Under the pieces are notes generated by a model. It was not told where the DNA came from and made no database searches. It saw only the letters and a program-made list of their open reading frames with translations. Source: Cytobacillus oceanisediminis (GTDB lineage Bacteria; Bacillota; Bacilli; Bacillales; Cytobacillaceae). Taken from it: 64,000 bases of DNA. Both the position numbers and the translations under genes were made by a program. This document shows positions 44,745-55,053 of the stretch, piece by piece; the first letter of the stretch is position 1; each line of letters opens with the position of its first letter. The stretch is taken from positions 1 through 64,000 of the forward strand of contig NZ_QGTW01000008.1 of NCBI RefSeq assembly GCF_003182355.1, given 5' to 3'.

Positions 44745-45032
44745 GCGGAAGCGCCTTAGAGTAATGAACTTCAATTAATTACAGCCAGGCCCTGTGGCGA
44801 ACGTTGAAGTCAGCACATCCTGTTCAAGTCCGACAAGCATAAGCCTCCCAAAGCGCGCTTTAGTCGGACGATGTTTCACTGCCGAAGCGTTCCTTGTCCT
44901 GATTTCTGGAGTGATTCGGCTTATGACCTCAAGCTGCTCGAAGCATCATTCTGCGAATCATGCTCCTCACAAGATATTCAGGAAGTAAACTCAGGATGAA
45001 AACCGGCTAAGCGCTTCAGCTAGACAATTATC
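44745..45032. repeat. Family B dispersed repeat, copy B2 (long form)
   Basis: It starts AAAAGCGGAAGCGCC and ends GCGCTTCAGCTAGACA. It contains TCCGACAAGCATAAGCC and GATTCGGCTTATGACCTC, reverse-oriented relative to B1. The gap 44649-45103 has no gene. Confidence 0.65.
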
Positions 45033-45068
45033 CAGTCTAAGAATGCAATTTTTCTTTCTAACTATTAA

Positions 45069-45097
45069 AAAGCCCCATTTCAAAAGAAATGAGGCCC
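45069..45097 (-). terminator. Terminator after nupQ
   Basis: The minus strand reads GGCCTCATTTC-tttt-GAAATGGGGCTTTTTAA; an 11-bp stem. Confidence 0.85.
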
Positions 45098-45103
45098 TGC
45101 TAT

Positions 45104-46063
45104 TTAGCGTTTTCCTTTTATATACGGTGTACCAGAAGCCTTTGGAGCATCAGCACGTCCTATGAAGCCTGTTAAAGCTAAAATTGTTAATACATATGGT
45201 GCAATGAGAAGATACACATTTGGAATGTTCTCGAGGAATGGCAGGCTTGAGCCAATGATACTTAAGCTTTGCGCAAATCCGAAGAACAATGCGGCTCCCA
45301 TAACTCCAAGCGGATGCCATTTACCGAAAATCAATGCCGCCAAAGCCATAAAGCCCTGTCCGCTGATTGTAGCATGGCCAAAGTCTGAAGAAATGGACTG
45401 TGCGTAAACACCGCCTCCAATTCCGGCAAGTGCACCGGAAAGGAGAACACCGATGTAGCGCATTCTTGTAACATTAATCCCCATCGTATCTGCAGCCATT
45501 GGATGCTCACCTACAGCACGCAATCTTAGTCCGAATGGCGTTTTAAACATGACAAACCAAGCAAGGAAAGCCACAGCAATCGCTGCAAACGATGTATAGT
45601 AAGTGTTTGAGAATAGCAGCTTGCCAATAACCGGAATGTCACTTAAAAACGGAATATCGACTTTGCTGAAACCTTTTTGGATAATATCTGTCTGGCCTTT
45701 TCCATAAATGAACTTAACAAGGAATAGCGCTGCTCCAATCGCAAGCAGGTTTATCGCTACCCCGGAAACTACCTGATCTGCCCTAAATGTAATGGAAGCA
45801 ACCGCGTGCATAATGGACAAAAGGGCACCGACAACCATGGCTGCAAGAAGGGCAACCCAAGGTGTCCAGTTTCCAAGTACATCAACGAAAGTAAGGTTAA
45901 AAACAATCGCCGTGAAAGCTCCAATAACCATCAAGCCTTCCAAACCGATATTTACGACTCCAGAGCTTTCGGAAAAGTTTCCGCCTAGTCCAGTGAAAAT
46001 AAGCGGGGCAGCCCAAAGCAAAGTTGATGGAATGACAATTAATAAAATCTCCATTAAGCCCAC
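45104..46063 (-). CDS. nupQ: Nucleoside ABC transporter permease NupQ
   Basis: This 319-residue BPD_transp_2-type permease has about eight to ten hydrophobic helices. The sequence includes the family segment 'ALIFGKWHPLGVMGAALFFG' and 'GANIGLEG'-like 'SSGVVNIGLEGLMVIGAFTA'. It pairs with NupP to form the membrane channel of a purine/pyrimidine nucleoside importer with NupO and lipoprotein NupN. It starts at the base after the nupP stop. Confidence 0.92.
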   Translation of the reverse strand: MGLMEILLIVIPSTLLWAAPLIFTGLGGNFSESSGVVNIGLEGLMVIGAFTAIVFNLTFVDVLGNWTPWVALLAAMVVGALLSIMHAVASITFRADQVVSGVAINLLAIGAALFLVKFIYGKGQTDIIQKGFSKVDIPFLSDIPVIGKLLFSNTYYTSFAAIAVAFLAWFVMFKTPFGLRLRAVGEHPMAADTMGINVTRMRYIGVLLSGALAGIGGGVYAQSISSDFGHATISGQGFMALAALIFGKWHPLGVMGAALFFGFAQSLSIIGSSLPFLENIPNVYLLIAPYVLTILALTGFIGRADAPKASGTPYIKGKR

Positions 46064-47122
46064 TTACTTCACCCCCTTTTTGCTGATACGGTCAATAAAG
46101 ATGCGAATCATGTAGCTTGCTGCTACGAAGAAAACGATTAGTGCAATGATAATATCTACTAATTCGTTTGGTACTCCGGCTTCAAGCGGCATATTTAATG
46201 CTCCTACCTTTAAGCTTCCAAATAGCAATGCTGCAAAAATAATACCGATCGGTCCATTTCCGCCAAGAAGAGCAACTGCGATACCGTCAAATCCAACACC
46301 GGTAAATCCGCCTTTAATGGCTGCATAACCGAATGTCCCCAGTCCTTCCATAGCTCCCGCCAGACCAGCAAAAGCGCCTGAAATTACCATTGAAAGAATA
46401 ATGTTTTTGCTTACATTCATACCTGCATATTCAGAAGCATGCTGGTTAAATCCCACAGCTCTCAGTTCGTAACCCTTTGAAGTCTTTTCCAATAAGAACC
46501 ACATGAAAAATACGCATGCCAAAGCAATTAAAATTCCCCAGTGGAGACGAGAGTAGTCTGTTATTCCTTCAAGAAAAACAGAACGCAATGTAGATGATTC
46601 TGCAATCATTTCTGTACGGTCACTCTTTTCTGAAAGGACAGTACGGATAATGTAGTTTGTCACATGCAAAGCAACATAGTTCATCATGATCGTAACAATT
46701 ACTTCATGCACCTTGAACTTTGCTTTCAGCAAGCCAGGTATAAATGCCCATAAAGCTCCAGCTGCTGCAGCTGCCAGTACAGCCAGTGGCAGATGGATCA
46801 TCTTTGGAAGATCAAATGCCACCCCTACCCAAACAGAGGCAAGCCAGCCTACGATTAGCTGTCCTTCCACTCCGATGTTAAATAAGCCTGTCCGGAAAGC
46901 AAATGCAACTGCCAACCCGGCTAAAATATATGGAGTAACCTGCCTTACAACTTCACCAGTATAATAGATTTCTCCAAAAGCACCGTTCCAAAGGGCAGTA
47001 AATGCTGCTCCGGCATTATACCCAGTTGCGATCATGATGATTGTACCGACGAGCACGCCGAGCAGAACGGCAACTAGAGGAACGATAATATTTTTCATGC
47101 GATTAGACATGGTTTTCGCCAC
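46064..47122 (-). CDS. nupP: Nucleoside ABC transporter permease NupP
   Basis: This 352-residue permease has about ten hydrophobic helices and the 'GLFNIGVEGQLIVGWLASVW' segment typical of the ribose/nucleoside-type permeases. The frame starts at GTG 47120-47122, overlapping the last 20 bases of nupO, with GGAAGG upstream; ATG at 47108-47110 is an alternative four codons in. The operon order nupO-nupP-nupQ supports the call. Confidence 0.91.
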   Translation of the reverse strand: MAKTMSNRMKNIIVPLVAVLLGVLVGTIIMIATGYNAGAAFTALWNGAFGEIYYTGEVVRQVTPYILAGLAVAFAFRTGLFNIGVEGQLIVGWLASVWVGVAFDLPKMIHLPLAVLAAAAAGALWAFIPGLLKAKFKVHEVIVTIMMNYVALHVTNYIIRTVLSEKSDRTEMIAESSTLRSVFLEGITDYSRLHWGILIALACVFFMWFLLEKTSKGYELRAVGFNQHASEYAGMNVSKNIILSMVISGAFAGLAGAMEGLGTFGYAAIKGGFTGVGFDGIAVALLGGNGPIGIIFAALLFGSLKVGALNMPLEAGVPNELVDIIIALIVFFVAASYMIRIFIDRISKKGVK

Positions 47123-48638
47123 CCGCTTCCTTCCGTTTAGAACCGGCCATCAATAAACCTAATTCTTGTTCAGTTGTTTGTTTCGGGTCTACTACTGCTA
47201 CAATTTCACCCTCATAAATAACGGCAATTCGGTCGCTGACATTCATAATTTCATCCAGCTCAAACGATAAAAGCAGAACAGCCTTCCCTTGGTCACGCTG
47301 TTCGATCAGGCGCTTATGGATATATTCAATCGCACCAACGTCCAAGCCCCGAGTTGGCTGTGCCGCAATAAGCAAGTCCGGATTGCGGTCAATTTCCCTC
47401 CCGATAATTGCCTTTTGCTGGTTACCGCCCGACAACGCCCTTGCAAGCGTAAATTCGCTAGGTGTTCTCACATCAAATTCTTTAATAAGGGTCTTTGCCT
47501 TACTGTATATCTCCTTAAAATTCAGGACGCCTCTTTTTGAGAAAGGAGATTTGTAATAGGTATGAAGTACCATATTCTCTCCAATCGGAAAATCGAGAAC
47601 AAGCCCATGCTTATGGCGGTCCTGAGGGATATGGCCAACCCCGGCCTCCGTAACCTTTCTTGGAGGAATATTGATAATTTCTTTCCCGTTCAATTTGATT
47701 GAACCGCTTTCAGACTTTCTCAAACCTGTTATGGCTTCAATTAACTCAGTCTGTCCATTCCCATCAACTCCGGCAATCCCGACAATTTCCCCTGCTTTTA
47801 CCTGCAGGTCAAGATTTTTGATGACGCCTAGGCTACGGGAATCTTTCACTTTCAAATTTTTAATTTCCAGTACATTCTGCCCAGGACTTGATTCTGTTTT
47901 ATCCGTTTTAAAAGTGACTTCCCTTCCTACCATCAAGCTGGCAAGTTCATTGGGATTAGTCTCGCTGACATCTACTGTCCCGATTCCAACACCTTTGCGG
48001 ATGACGGTTACCCGGTCACAAACTTCCATAATTTCCTTCAACTTGTGTGTAATAAGGATTATGGACTTCCCTTCTTTAATAAGGGTCTTCATGATCTGGA
48101 TAAGTTCTTTAATTTCCTGCGGTGTTAAAACAGCAGTAGGTTCATCAAAAATGAGAATCTCTGCACCGCGGTATAAGGTCTTTAATATCTCTACCCTCTG
48201 CTGCATCCCAACTGATATATCCGAAATTTTCGCTTGAGGATCTACAGCAAGGCCATACCGTTCAGAAATCTCTCTAACTTCATTTTCGGCCTTTTTAATA
48301 TCGATTTTTCCGCCTTTGGTCGTTTCTTTTCCGAGAATGATATTTTCAGTGACAGTAAACCGGTCTACTAGCATAAAGTGCTGATGAACCATCCCGATTC
48401 CCAAGTCATTGGCCACATTCGGATCTGTAATGCGAACCGGTTTGCCTTTTACCTTTATCTCACCCTTTTCTGGCTGGTATAAACCAAAAAGGACATTCAT
48501 AAGTGTTGATTTGCCCGCACCATTTTCTCCAAGCAATGCGTGGATTTCACCTGGTTTCAGCTGAAGCGTGATATTATCATTTGCTACAATCCCAGGGAAC
48601 TCTTTGCGAATGTTGAGCATTTCAATAACATATTCCAT
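47103..48638 (-). CDS. nupO: Nucleoside ABC transporter ATPase NupO (two ABC domains)
   Basis: This 511-residue tandem ABC ATPase has an N-terminal domain with Walker A GENGAGKST (about 37-45), signature 'ISVGMQQRVEILKTLYRG' and 'ILIFDEPTAVLTPQE'. The C-terminal domain has the degenerate P-loop 'GVDGNGQTELIEA' and signature 'LSGGNQQKAIIGREI', as in the sugar/nucleoside importer class. ATG at 48636-48638 after AAGGAGTG is preferred to a GTG three codons upstream. The gene is separated from nupN by a repeat and a terminator (48639-49058). Confidence 0.92.
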   Translation of the reverse strand: MEYVIEMLNIRKEFPGIVANDNITLQLKPGEIHALLGENGAGKSTLMNVLFGLYQPEKGEIKVKGKPVRITDPNVANDLGIGMVHQHFMLVDRFTVTENIILGKETTKGGKIDIKKAENEVREISERYGLAVDPQAKISDISVGMQQRVEILKTLYRGAEILIFDEPTAVLTPQEIKELIQIMKTLIKEGKSIILITHKLKEIMEVCDRVTVIRKGVGIGTVDVSETNPNELASLMVGREVTFKTDKTESSPGQNVLEIKNLKVKDSRSLGVIKNLDLQVKAGEIVGIAGVDGNGQTELIEAITGLRKSESGSIKLNGKEIINIPPRKVTEAGVGHIPQDRHKHGLVLDFPIGENMVLHTYYKSPFSKRGVLNFKEIYSKAKTLIKEFDVRTPSEFTLARALSGGNQQKAIIGREIDRNPDLLIAAQPTRGLDVGAIEYIHKRLIEQRDQGKAVLLLSFELDEIMNVSDRIAVIYEGEIVAVVDPKQTTEQELGLLMAGSKRKEAGGENHV

Positions 48639-48772
48639 TTGTTTCACTCCTTGCTCAAAATAAAAGGAAAATCATTAGTAGTAAGAGGTCAGACCTTGGA
48701 AATTCTTAGAAAAACCTGGCTGTACGCCAAGCTTCTCTTTTTTTTAAAAGCTATGTTAATGTTAATGTTAAT

Positions 48773-48886
48773 GTTGATTGGAGCGGAAGGCTCGAAATCC
48801 TCGAAAATACATTCGCATTTCCTTCGTGCGGTGTAAATTCAAGGATGTACCCTGTGGTTCGATTAGTGCCTGCAGCGGAAATCAAC
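48773..48886. repeat. Family A dispersed repeat, copy 7 (short, reverse orientation)
   Basis: It starts GTTGATTGGAGCGGAAGG and ends CTGCAGCGGAAATCAAC with a deleted centre. It is preceded by three tandem ATGTTA hexamers (48752-48770). It lies inside the nup operon, between nupN and nupO. Confidence 0.75.
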
Positions 48887-49008
48887 ACCCTAGTTTAACA
48901 GAGCCTGAAAAATAATAATTAATAATGGGAAATAATGACTTATACATTAAAACTCTAAGTGAAACGCAGAATTCCTCCTGCGTTTCAATTAAACTTTTAA
49001 TCTTTAAA

Positions 49009-49048
49009 AAAAGGAATAAGAGGCCGCAGTGCACCCTGCTTATTCCTT
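49009..49048 (-). terminator. Terminator after nupN
   Basis: The minus strand has AAAGGAATAAG ... CTTATTCCTTTTTTT with a GC-rich loop, a typical terminator. A second inverted repeat (AAACGCAGGAGGAATTCTGCGTTT) follows at about 48962-48987. Confidence 0.8.
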
Positions 49049-49058
49049 TACTAATTAA

Positions 49059-50165
49059 TTATTCTGCTGAGAATGCAGCTAACTCGTCTTTTGTAGATGG
49101 AACAGTGATGTCACCGTTCTTGATCTTTTCCTGCCATTCTTGAACAGCAGCTTCGATGTCTGCTTTGTTAGCAACTTCCTCATTGATTGGAGCAAGGCCT
49201 ACACCATCTTCAGCTAATCCGTAAGTAGTAGTTTCCCCGCCCGGGAAGTTGCCTTCCTGAGCTTTTGCAGAAAGATCTTTTACTGCGTTGTCAACGCGCT
49301 TAAGAGCAGAAGTGATGATAACATTGTGCTCTTTGCCATCGATTTCAACTACACCTTCTGCAGTCTGGTCAGAGTCAACACCGATTGCCCAGATTTCTCT
49401 TGCAGGGTCTTTCTTCTTAAGGTCACGAGCTTCTTTAAATAGACCGTTACCAGTTCCGCCAGCAGCGTGGAAAATCACGTCAACACCAGAAGAGTACATT
49501 TTAGAAGCAATCGTTTGTCCAAGTTCAGCTTTATCGAATGCACCAGCATATTGAACTTCAACTTTGATATCAGGGTTTACCGCTTGTACACCAGCAAGGA
49601 ATCCAGATTCAAAACGTTCGATAACCGGAATTTCCATACCGCCGATGAAACCAATTTTATTTTCTTTAGTAGCATTTGCAGCAGCAACACCTGCAAGGAA
49701 TGCAGCTTCTTGCTCTTTGAACATGATGCTTGCTACGTTTGGCTGGTCAACAACAGCATCAACGATTCCGAAATGAGAGTCCTTTTGCTGCTGGGCAATT
49801 TCATTGATTGCACCTTCCATCAGGAAACCGATACCGAAAACAAGATCAAAATCTTGGCGTGCTAAAGTGTTAAGGTTAGTAGAGTAGTCAGCGTCTGACT
49901 GTGATTGAAGGTAGTCAAAGCCGCCTTTGCCTTTTTCAAGGCCGTTTTCTTCACCAAATGCCTTTAAACCTTCCCAAGCAGATTGGTTAAATGATTTATC
50001 ATCTACACCGCCGACATCAGTTACCATCGCAACGGAGAATGCTTTTTCTTTTTCGTCTCCGCCAGCAGCTCCTCCGCTGCTTTCTTCACTTTTGCCGCAA
50101 GCACCCAATAGTGTCCCAGCTGCAAGTACTAAAGATAGCGCCAATCCAAATTTACGCTTTTTCAA
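49059..50165 (-). CDS. nupN: Nucleoside-binding lipoprotein NupN (BmpA/PnrA family)
   Basis: This 368-residue lipoprotein has signal peptide '[20 protein letters not shown]' with lipobox LGAC (Cys23), then a Ser/Gly/Glu-rich linker. The mature BMP-family domain includes '[19 protein letters not shown]', '[21 protein letters not shown]' and '[17 protein letters not shown]'. It captures nucleosides outside the membrane and delivers them to NupOPQ. The gene follows the GntR regulator by 74 nt. Confidence 0.93.
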   Translation of the reverse strand: MKKRKFGLALSLVLAAGTLLGACGKSEESSGGAAGGDEKEKAFSVAMVTDVGGVDDKSFNQSAWEGLKAFGEENGLEKGKGGFDYLQSQSDADYSTNLNTLARQDFDLVFGIGFLMEGAINEIAQQQKDSHFGIVDAVVDQPNVASIMFKEQEAAFLAGVAAANATKENKIGFIGGMEIPVIERFESGFLAGVQAVNPDIKVEVQYAGAFDKAELGQTIASKMYSSGVDVIFHAAGGTGNGLFKEARDLKKKDPAREIWAIGVDSDQTAEGVVEIDGKEHNVIITSALKRVDNAVKDLSAKAQEGNFPGGETTTYGLAEDGVGLAPINEEVANKADIEAAVQEWQEKIKNGDITVPSTKDELAAFSAE

Positions 50166-50239
50166 GGTTGGTACCCCCTAAGAATTTGTTTTTGCATTAG
50201 CGGAATGAATGATTGCGTTTTCATGCTCCCTAAAAAATT

Positions 50240-50965
50240 TTATATCCGTTTTCTGAGAACATGGAAACTGAACTTATCAGCTCTGAAATAGTTGACAGAA
50301 TAAAGAATCGGCATATCCGCTTCATCGAAGTGCATCTGCTTTAAAACAAGCAGTGCAGTCTCAGGGTCACATTCCAGGATAGGGGAAATCTTCTCGTGAT
50401 AGCCGATTGGCTCGATTTGGGCTACTGCGTATGTGATTTTCCGGTTTGCTTCCTCTTCAAGCATGTTGAAAATGGATTCTTGTTCATGCGAGAAAGTATC
50501 TGGAAGGATATTCTCCGGAACCTTATCCACGCAATATACTACCGGTTCACCATTGGCTGTTCTTACCCTCTCAATCACGGCTATTTCCTGATCCATTGAA
50601 CATGAAAAGCGGCGGATATCGTCTTCTGTCGGACCCATTGTCACTGAGCTTAAGAAAATGGTTCCTGGCTTCATGCCTGCCTGCAAAATCATATTCGTTA
50701 CACTATTAAGCTGTTCGATACCTGATGTAAATAGCGGCTTTGCATTTACAAAGGTCCCTACCCCATGGCGGCGGATAATCACGTTTTCTTCTTCAAGAAT
50801 ACGCAATGCCTCCCGGAGTGTAGCTCTGCTAACACCAAGTTGTTTGGCAAGATCAAATTCGGATGGAAGCTTCTCTTTTTCTTTATAAACTCCATCTTCA
50901 ATGTCTTTCTTTAATCTATCGATGACTTGCAAATATAAATGCCGGTTATCTGACTTAATAGACAT
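50240..50965 (-). CDS. nupR: GntR/HutC-family regulator (YmfC, NupR)
   Basis: This 241-residue repressor has an N-terminal winged helix (about 8-72, '[37 protein letters not shown]') and a C-terminal UTRA ligand domain (about 90-235). It is the predicted repressor of its own operon with nupN. The start at 50963-50965 follows GGAGGAACCCTGC; the frame runs five codons further upstream without a site. A perfect palindrome lies 30-47 nt upstream (50995-51012). Confidence 0.88.
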   Translation of the reverse strand: MSIKSDNRHLYLQVIDRLKKDIEDGVYKEKEKLPSEFDLAKQLGVSRATLREALRILEEENVIIRRHGVGTFVNAKPLFTSGIEQLNSVTNMILQAGMKPGTIFLSSVTMGPTEDDIRRFSCSMDQEIAVIERVRTANGEPVVYCVDKVPENILPDTFSHEQESIFNMLEEEANRKITYAVAQIEPIGYHEKISPILECDPETALLVLKQMHFDEADMPILYSVNYFRADKFSFHVLRKRI

Positions 50966-50994
50966 GCAGGGTTCCTCCAACCTAAGTTCTCAAG

Positions 50995-51012
50995 ACATCA
51001 GACCTCTGATGT
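50995..51012 (-). promoter_or_regulatory. Candidate NupR operator (perfect palindrome)
   Basis: ACATCAGA-CC-TCTGATGT has 8-bp perfect arms. It lies between a TATAGT-type -10 (about 51039-51044) and the nupR start, fitting autorepression. AGGTC-A-GACCT at 48686-48696 upstream of nupO shares the TCAGACCT core. Confidence 0.55.
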
Positions 51013-51148
51013 TCAATCATTCCTACTAATCGAAAATACTATAACACTTTTTACCCAATAAAGAAATAGAATTTCGTGAATTTGTCGAAAAAAGGTGAAA
51101 AGAAAAAAAATGTTATAATTCCCTTATGTATCAATCCCTTATTTCTGG

Positions 51149-51176
51149 TATAATACCTATTTGAAAACGGTTACAT
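51149..51176 (+). promoter_or_regulatory. Extended -10 promoter with a perfect cre site, no known gene
   Basis: TGGTATAAT (extended -10, 51146-51154) is followed at the expected start point by TTGAAAACGGTTACAT (51161-51176), a perfect CcpA catabolite-responsive element. No plus-strand gene follows before spoIIIE's 3' end. A second partial copy, TTGAAAACGGTTTAA, is at 51266-51280. Gap 50981-51406 has no gene. Confidence 0.55.
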
Positions 51177-51285
51177 TAGATTTTTTTAGAAAAACAATGT
51201 TACAACTTATTGCCGGGGAGACAGGGATTTTCCATGGGATGGAAGTACCATACCTCTTTTTATTTTTGAAAACGGTTTAAATAGT

Positions 51286-51303
51286 ATGGCATAATTTTAT
51301 GCC
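51286..51303. repeat. Perfect palindrome between the cre site and spoIIIE
   Basis: TGGCATAA-TT-TTATGCCA forms an 18-bp perfect inverted repeat, without a strong T-run on either side. It could be an operator or the 3' hairpin of the short plus-strand transcript. Confidence 0.45.
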
Positions 51304-51353
51304 ACATTTCATTTTCACTCTTACCCCACGCCCAGAAACAAAATTACAAATAG

Positions 51354-51386
51354 AAAAATGGCCGTCCAAAGACTGGCCATTTTTAA
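51354..51386 (-). terminator. Terminator after spoIIIE
   Basis: The minus strand reads AAATGGCCAGTCTTTGGACGG then CCATTTTTC; stem AAATGGCC/GGCCATTT region and T-run. Confidence 0.8.
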
Positions 51387-51406
51387 TTATGTTATCCTAT
51401 TCAACC

Positions 51407-53749
51407 TTATGAACTTGCTTCTTCAGAAGGCTTGCCTTGCAGAACTGCTCTAGGCTTGCTTCCTTCATAAGGGCCGACAATACCTCTTGCTTCCATTTCA
51501 TCAATCAGCCTTGCCGCCCTGGTATAACCAATCCTAAATCTCCGCTGAAGCATGGAGACGGAAGCGGTTTGCATTTCCAGAATGAGTTCAACCGCTTCGT
51601 TATACAGGTCATCATCTACTTCTCCGGTTGCTTCAGGAATATCCTCAGGAATCATTTCTTCCTGGTATTGGGCTTTTTGCTGGCCAATGACAAATTCGAC
51701 TATTTCTTCAACCTCTTCATCTGATAAAAAGGCACCCTGGACGCGTACTGGCTTGGAGGCACCAACTGGCAGGAAGAGCATATCCCCTCTGCCCAATAGC
51801 TTTTCGGCTCCGCCCATATCCAAAATAGTTCTTGAATCGGTCATTGAAGATACAGCGAACGCAATCCTTGAAGGGATATTCGCTTTAATTACACCAGTGA
51901 TAACGTCTACGGACGGCCGCTGAGTCGCTATAATTAAATGGATGCCTGCTGCACGCGCCATTTGCGCCAGGCGAGTGATTGCGTCCTCGACATCTGACGA
52001 AGCGACCATCATTAAGTCTGCAAGCTCGTCCACTATAACTACAATATACGGAAGAAGCGGCTGCTGAGCTTCCTCCTCGGCATTATGCCTTTTCACATAT
52101 TCATTGTAGCCTTCAATATTTCTTGTACCGGTATGGGAGAAGAGCTCATACCGCCTTTCCATTTCACTGACAACCTTCTGCAAAGCCTGTGCTGCTTTCT
52201 TTGGGTTTGTCACAACTGGCGCAAGCAAATGGGGCACCCCGTTATAGACATTCAATTCAACCATTTTTGGATCAATCATCATTAATTTTACTTCATGCGG
52301 TTTTGCCCTCATCAGGATGCTTGTGATGATTCCATTTATACACACACTTTTACCGCTTCCTGTTGCACCGGCAACAAGTAAATGGGGCATTTTATTCAAT
52401 TCAGCAAGTACAGCTTCACCTGTAATATCACGGCCCAGGCCAATAAGCAGCTTGGAGTCTGGCTTGTCATTTTGTTTGGATTCAATAACTTCCCTTAAGG
52501 AAACCATGGCTACTTCCGAGTTTGGCACCTCAATTCCAATTGCCGATTTTCCTGGAATAGGAGCTTCTATCCGGATATCCTTGGCTGCAAGTGCAAGTGC
52601 CAAATCATCGTTAAGACTGACGATCTTGCTTACTTTTACGCCCACATCGGGATGGACTTCATACTTCGTTACAGCTGGCCCTAAATGGACCTGGGTCACT
52701 CTCGCCTTTACACCAAAGCTTTGAAAAGTTCTCTCAAGCTTTGCTGCATTGGCATGTATAAGTTCATATTCACCGCTTTGATCCGTTTGCCTTGGCAATT
52801 TAAGAAGCCTGATTGGGGGCAGCTCGTAATCCTTATTCTCCACTTCAGTAAACGTAATCGGCGGTGCATTTTCCTCCTCTTGTTCAAGGTCTTCTGTATT
52901 TTCAGCCGGCTGCGGGTCAGCTGCCCCTTGAGGTTCCTCCTGATAAGCCCTTTCGGCAAAGCTTGAAATAATCGGCTCAGGAAGCGGTTCAGAAGCTGTT
53001 TCGGAGGAATTGTTAATCGTAATAACCGTCTCTGTTTCTTCTTCTTCCTGAGCTTGTGCCTGTTCCTCTTCTCTTCTGGCGCGCCTTTCTTCCCGCTTTT
53101 CACTGCGGTTTTGCGCCCATTCTTTCATATCATTAACAAAAGCAGCCCATTGTTTTTTGCAGAAATTTACGATCGCAGCCATCATCTTCCCTGCAGCATC
53201 CCCAAATGTTTTTCCTGTTAGCAGGACAAATCCAATAATAATTAATAAAAAGGCAACGATTTTAGATCCAGCTTCATCAAATAGATAATAAAAAAGTGCA
53301 AAAAGGATTGCCCCAATCATTCCACCGCCAAGATCAGTCGTGCTTGTTTCGCCACCCACTTCCATTCTGAACAGTTCCCATGTATTAGCTATTACGCTTG
53401 GATCATCAAACTTCCCGCCATTTGAAAGAAGCTGGAATAGCGTAACATGGCTTAATAACAGCAGGGAGCTAATGATTAAATAAGTACCGATTAGTTTAGT
53501 ATGAAATAAAAAGGGAAGAGTCCTCTTCCACATAAGATACCCTGCAAAAATTACTAGCCCTATAAGACTGAGCATATACCATTCTCCCATAAAAAAACGG
53601 AAAAATAGAACGGTCGATTTGCCGACTGCCCCCAGCTTAGCCATTGAAATAACTGCAAGCGCCAATAAGACCAGCGCAATCAGTTCAAATTTCATCGTTT
53701 GTTTTAATGTTTCTTTTTTTCTAGATTTTCTTCTCTTTTTTTTGGCCAT
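51407..53749 (-). CDS. spoIIIE: DNA translocase SpoIIIE/FtsK
   Basis: This 780-residue septal DNA pump moves the chromosome into the forespore. Four transmembrane helices lie in about 20-190, followed by a Glu-rich linker (about 215-310). The FtsK motor then shows Walker A '[16 protein letters not shown]' (near 470), '[14 protein letters not shown]' and '[19 protein letters not shown]'. The gamma winged-helix domain at the C-terminus ('[20 protein letters not shown]') reads DNA orientation sequences. Length is close to B. subtilis (787). Confidence 0.96.
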   Translation of the reverse strand: MAKKKRRKSRKKETLKQTMKFELIALVLLALAVISMAKLGAVGKSTVLFFRFFMGEWYMLSLIGLVIFAGYLMWKRTLPFLFHTKLIGTYLIISSLLLLSHVTLFQLLSNGGKFDDPSVIANTWELFRMEVGGETSTTDLGGGMIGAILFALFYYLFDEAGSKIVAFLLIIIGFVLLTGKTFGDAAGKMMAAIVNFCKKQWAAFVNDMKEWAQNRSEKREERRARREEEQAQAQEEEETETVITINNSSETASEPLPEPIISSFAERAYQEEPQGAADPQPAENTEDLEQEEENAPPITFTEVENKDYELPPIRLLKLPRQTDQSGEYELIHANAAKLERTFQSFGVKARVTQVHLGPAVTKYEVHPDVGVKVSKIVSLNDDLALALAAKDIRIEAPIPGKSAIGIEVPNSEVAMVSLREVIESKQNDKPDSKLLIGLGRDITGEAVLAELNKMPHLLVAGATGSGKSVCINGIITSILMRAKPHEVKLMMIDPKMVELNVYNGVPHLLAPVVTNPKKAAQALQKVVSEMERRYELFSHTGTRNIEGYNEYVKRHNAEEEAQQPLLPYIVVIVDELADLMMVASSDVEDAITRLAQMARAAGIHLIIATQRPSVDVITGVIKANIPSRIAFAVSSMTDSRTILDMGGAEKLLGRGDMLFLPVGASKPVRVQGAFLSDEEVEEIVEFVIGQQKAQYQEEMIPEDIPEATGEVDDDLYNEAVELILEMQTASVSMLQRRFRIGYTRAARLIDEMEARGIVGPYEGSKPRAVLQGKPSEEASS

Positions 53750-53827
53750 TTTATCACCTTATCATTTTTCTTATTAACAGCAACATCCAAATTCAATTAT
53801 GTAATACATTCCTGCTTTGCCATCTAT

Positions 53828-53868
53828 GAAAGAAGAAGCAGCCATTTTTTGGCTGCTTCTAAAGTTAC
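53828..53868 (-). terminator. Terminator after ylzJ
   Basis: The minus strand reads AGAAGCAGCCAAAAAATGGCTG then CTTCTTCTTTC: stem AGAAGCAGCCA/TGGCTGCTTCT. Confidence 0.8.
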
Positions 53869-53926
53869 TTTTATTATAGCACAATGCTACCTGAGAAGGT
53901 GATGTTAAAAATTTTAAAAGGTCTTA

Positions 53927-54148
53927 TCAGAATAGCTGGGAAAGATTGATCATCGATCCCGGCGTGTATCTTTCATCCATATAGTGGGATGGGTCACTGC
54001 TCATTACCCTCAGGATTCGGCATTCCTGCCCTGCATTCACTTCTACAAGAAGCGGGATTCCTTCGTAAGACACGATCTTTTGTTTGCCAAAATCATCATT
54101 TTCAGTTTGATAAATAAGTTCCTGCGGCATCATTGTATACAAGATCAT
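53927..54148 (-). CDS. ylzJ: YlzJ-like small protein
   Basis: This 73-residue protein starts '[18 protein letters not shown]' and contains '[22 protein letters not shown]', as in YlzJ proteins found beside tepA in Bacillus. It is cytoplasmic with no known function. Its ATG overlaps the tepA stop (ATGA), so translation is coupled to tepA. Confidence 0.85.
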   Translation of the reverse strand: MILYTMMPQELIYQTENDDFGKQKIVSYEGIPLLVEVNAGQECRILRVMSSDPSHYMDERYTPGSMINLSQLF

Positions 54149-54897
54149 TGGACAATCACTTCTTCTTTTTGCTTATTCATATCAATTAATTCATTCAGCT
54201 TTGAGAGTGCTGGCCCTACACCGCCAACTTCATCAATCAAGCCGTATTCAACTGCATCCCTTCCAACAACATTCGTTCCAATATCGCGTGTAAGGTTCCC
54301 TTTGTCAAACATGAGGTCTTTAAATTTCTGTTCAGAAACATTTGAATGCTTGGTTACAAAGTTAATGACCCTGTCCTGCATTTTATCCATATATTCAAAG
54401 GTTTGCGGAACCCCAATCACAAGGCCAGTCAGCCTGATTGGGTGGATGGTCATCGTTGCTGTTTCAGCTATAAACGAATAATCACATGACACAGCAATAG
54501 GCACACCAATAGAATGGCCTCCCCCAAGAACAATGGAGACTGTTGGCTTGGATAATGAAGCAAGCATTTCCGAAATGGCCAGCCCTGCTTCCACATCTCC
54601 TCCAACAGTATTCAAAATAACAAGCAGACCTTCAATTTTTGGGTTTTGCTCTATCGCCACAATTTGAGGAATTAAATGCTCATATTTTGTGGTTTTATTT
54701 TGCGGAGGGAGCTGCAGATGCCCCTCGATTTGCCCAACAATCGTTAAGCAATGGATCTTGGAATCCTGTGACAGCTGCGGGACATTCGTTTGGCCAAGCT
54801 GCTGAATTTTCTCCATCAGGCCTGACGGCTTATCCTCTTTAGGCTGTTCTTGCCCTTCTCGGCTTTCAGTACGGTTATTTTTTATATCGTTTTCCAT
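54145..54897 (-). CDS. tepA: ClpP-like translocation-enhancing protease TepA
   Basis: This 250-residue ClpP-family serine protease is linked in B. subtilis to protein secretion and to degradation of small acid-soluble spore proteins. The ClpP-like core starts near residue 45. The oxyanion strand is '[17 protein letters not shown]'; '[16 protein letters not shown]' holds the candidate Ser, and 'TMTIHP' the His. The start at 54895-54897 (MENDIKNN) follows AAGGGAG; the upstream 33 open codons lack a site. Confidence 0.9.
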   Translation of the reverse strand: MENDIKNNRTESREGQEQPKEDKPSGLMEKIQQLGQTNVPQLSQDSKIHCLTIVGQIEGHLQLPPQNKTTKYEHLIPQIVAIEQNPKIEGLLVILNTVGGDVEAGLAISEMLASLSKPTVSIVLGGGHSIGVPIAVSCDYSFIAETATMTIHPIRLTGLVIGVPQTFEYMDKMQDRVINFVTKHSNVSEQKFKDLMFDKGNLTRDIGTNVVGRDAVEYGLIDEVGGVGPALSKLNELIDMNKQKEEVIVQ

Positions 54898-55053
54898 CCT
54901 TATTTCTCCCTTCAAGCAATATATTGTTAGTATGAACACTGGATAGTTTTTCATGCGTGATATTGTTTGAGGAAGATTCAAAAGGAGAAAGAGCAAGTTA
55001 ATCTAAAAGGCTGTTTTCGCAAACAGTGTTGCTTTTTAAAAGTAATGAGAAGT

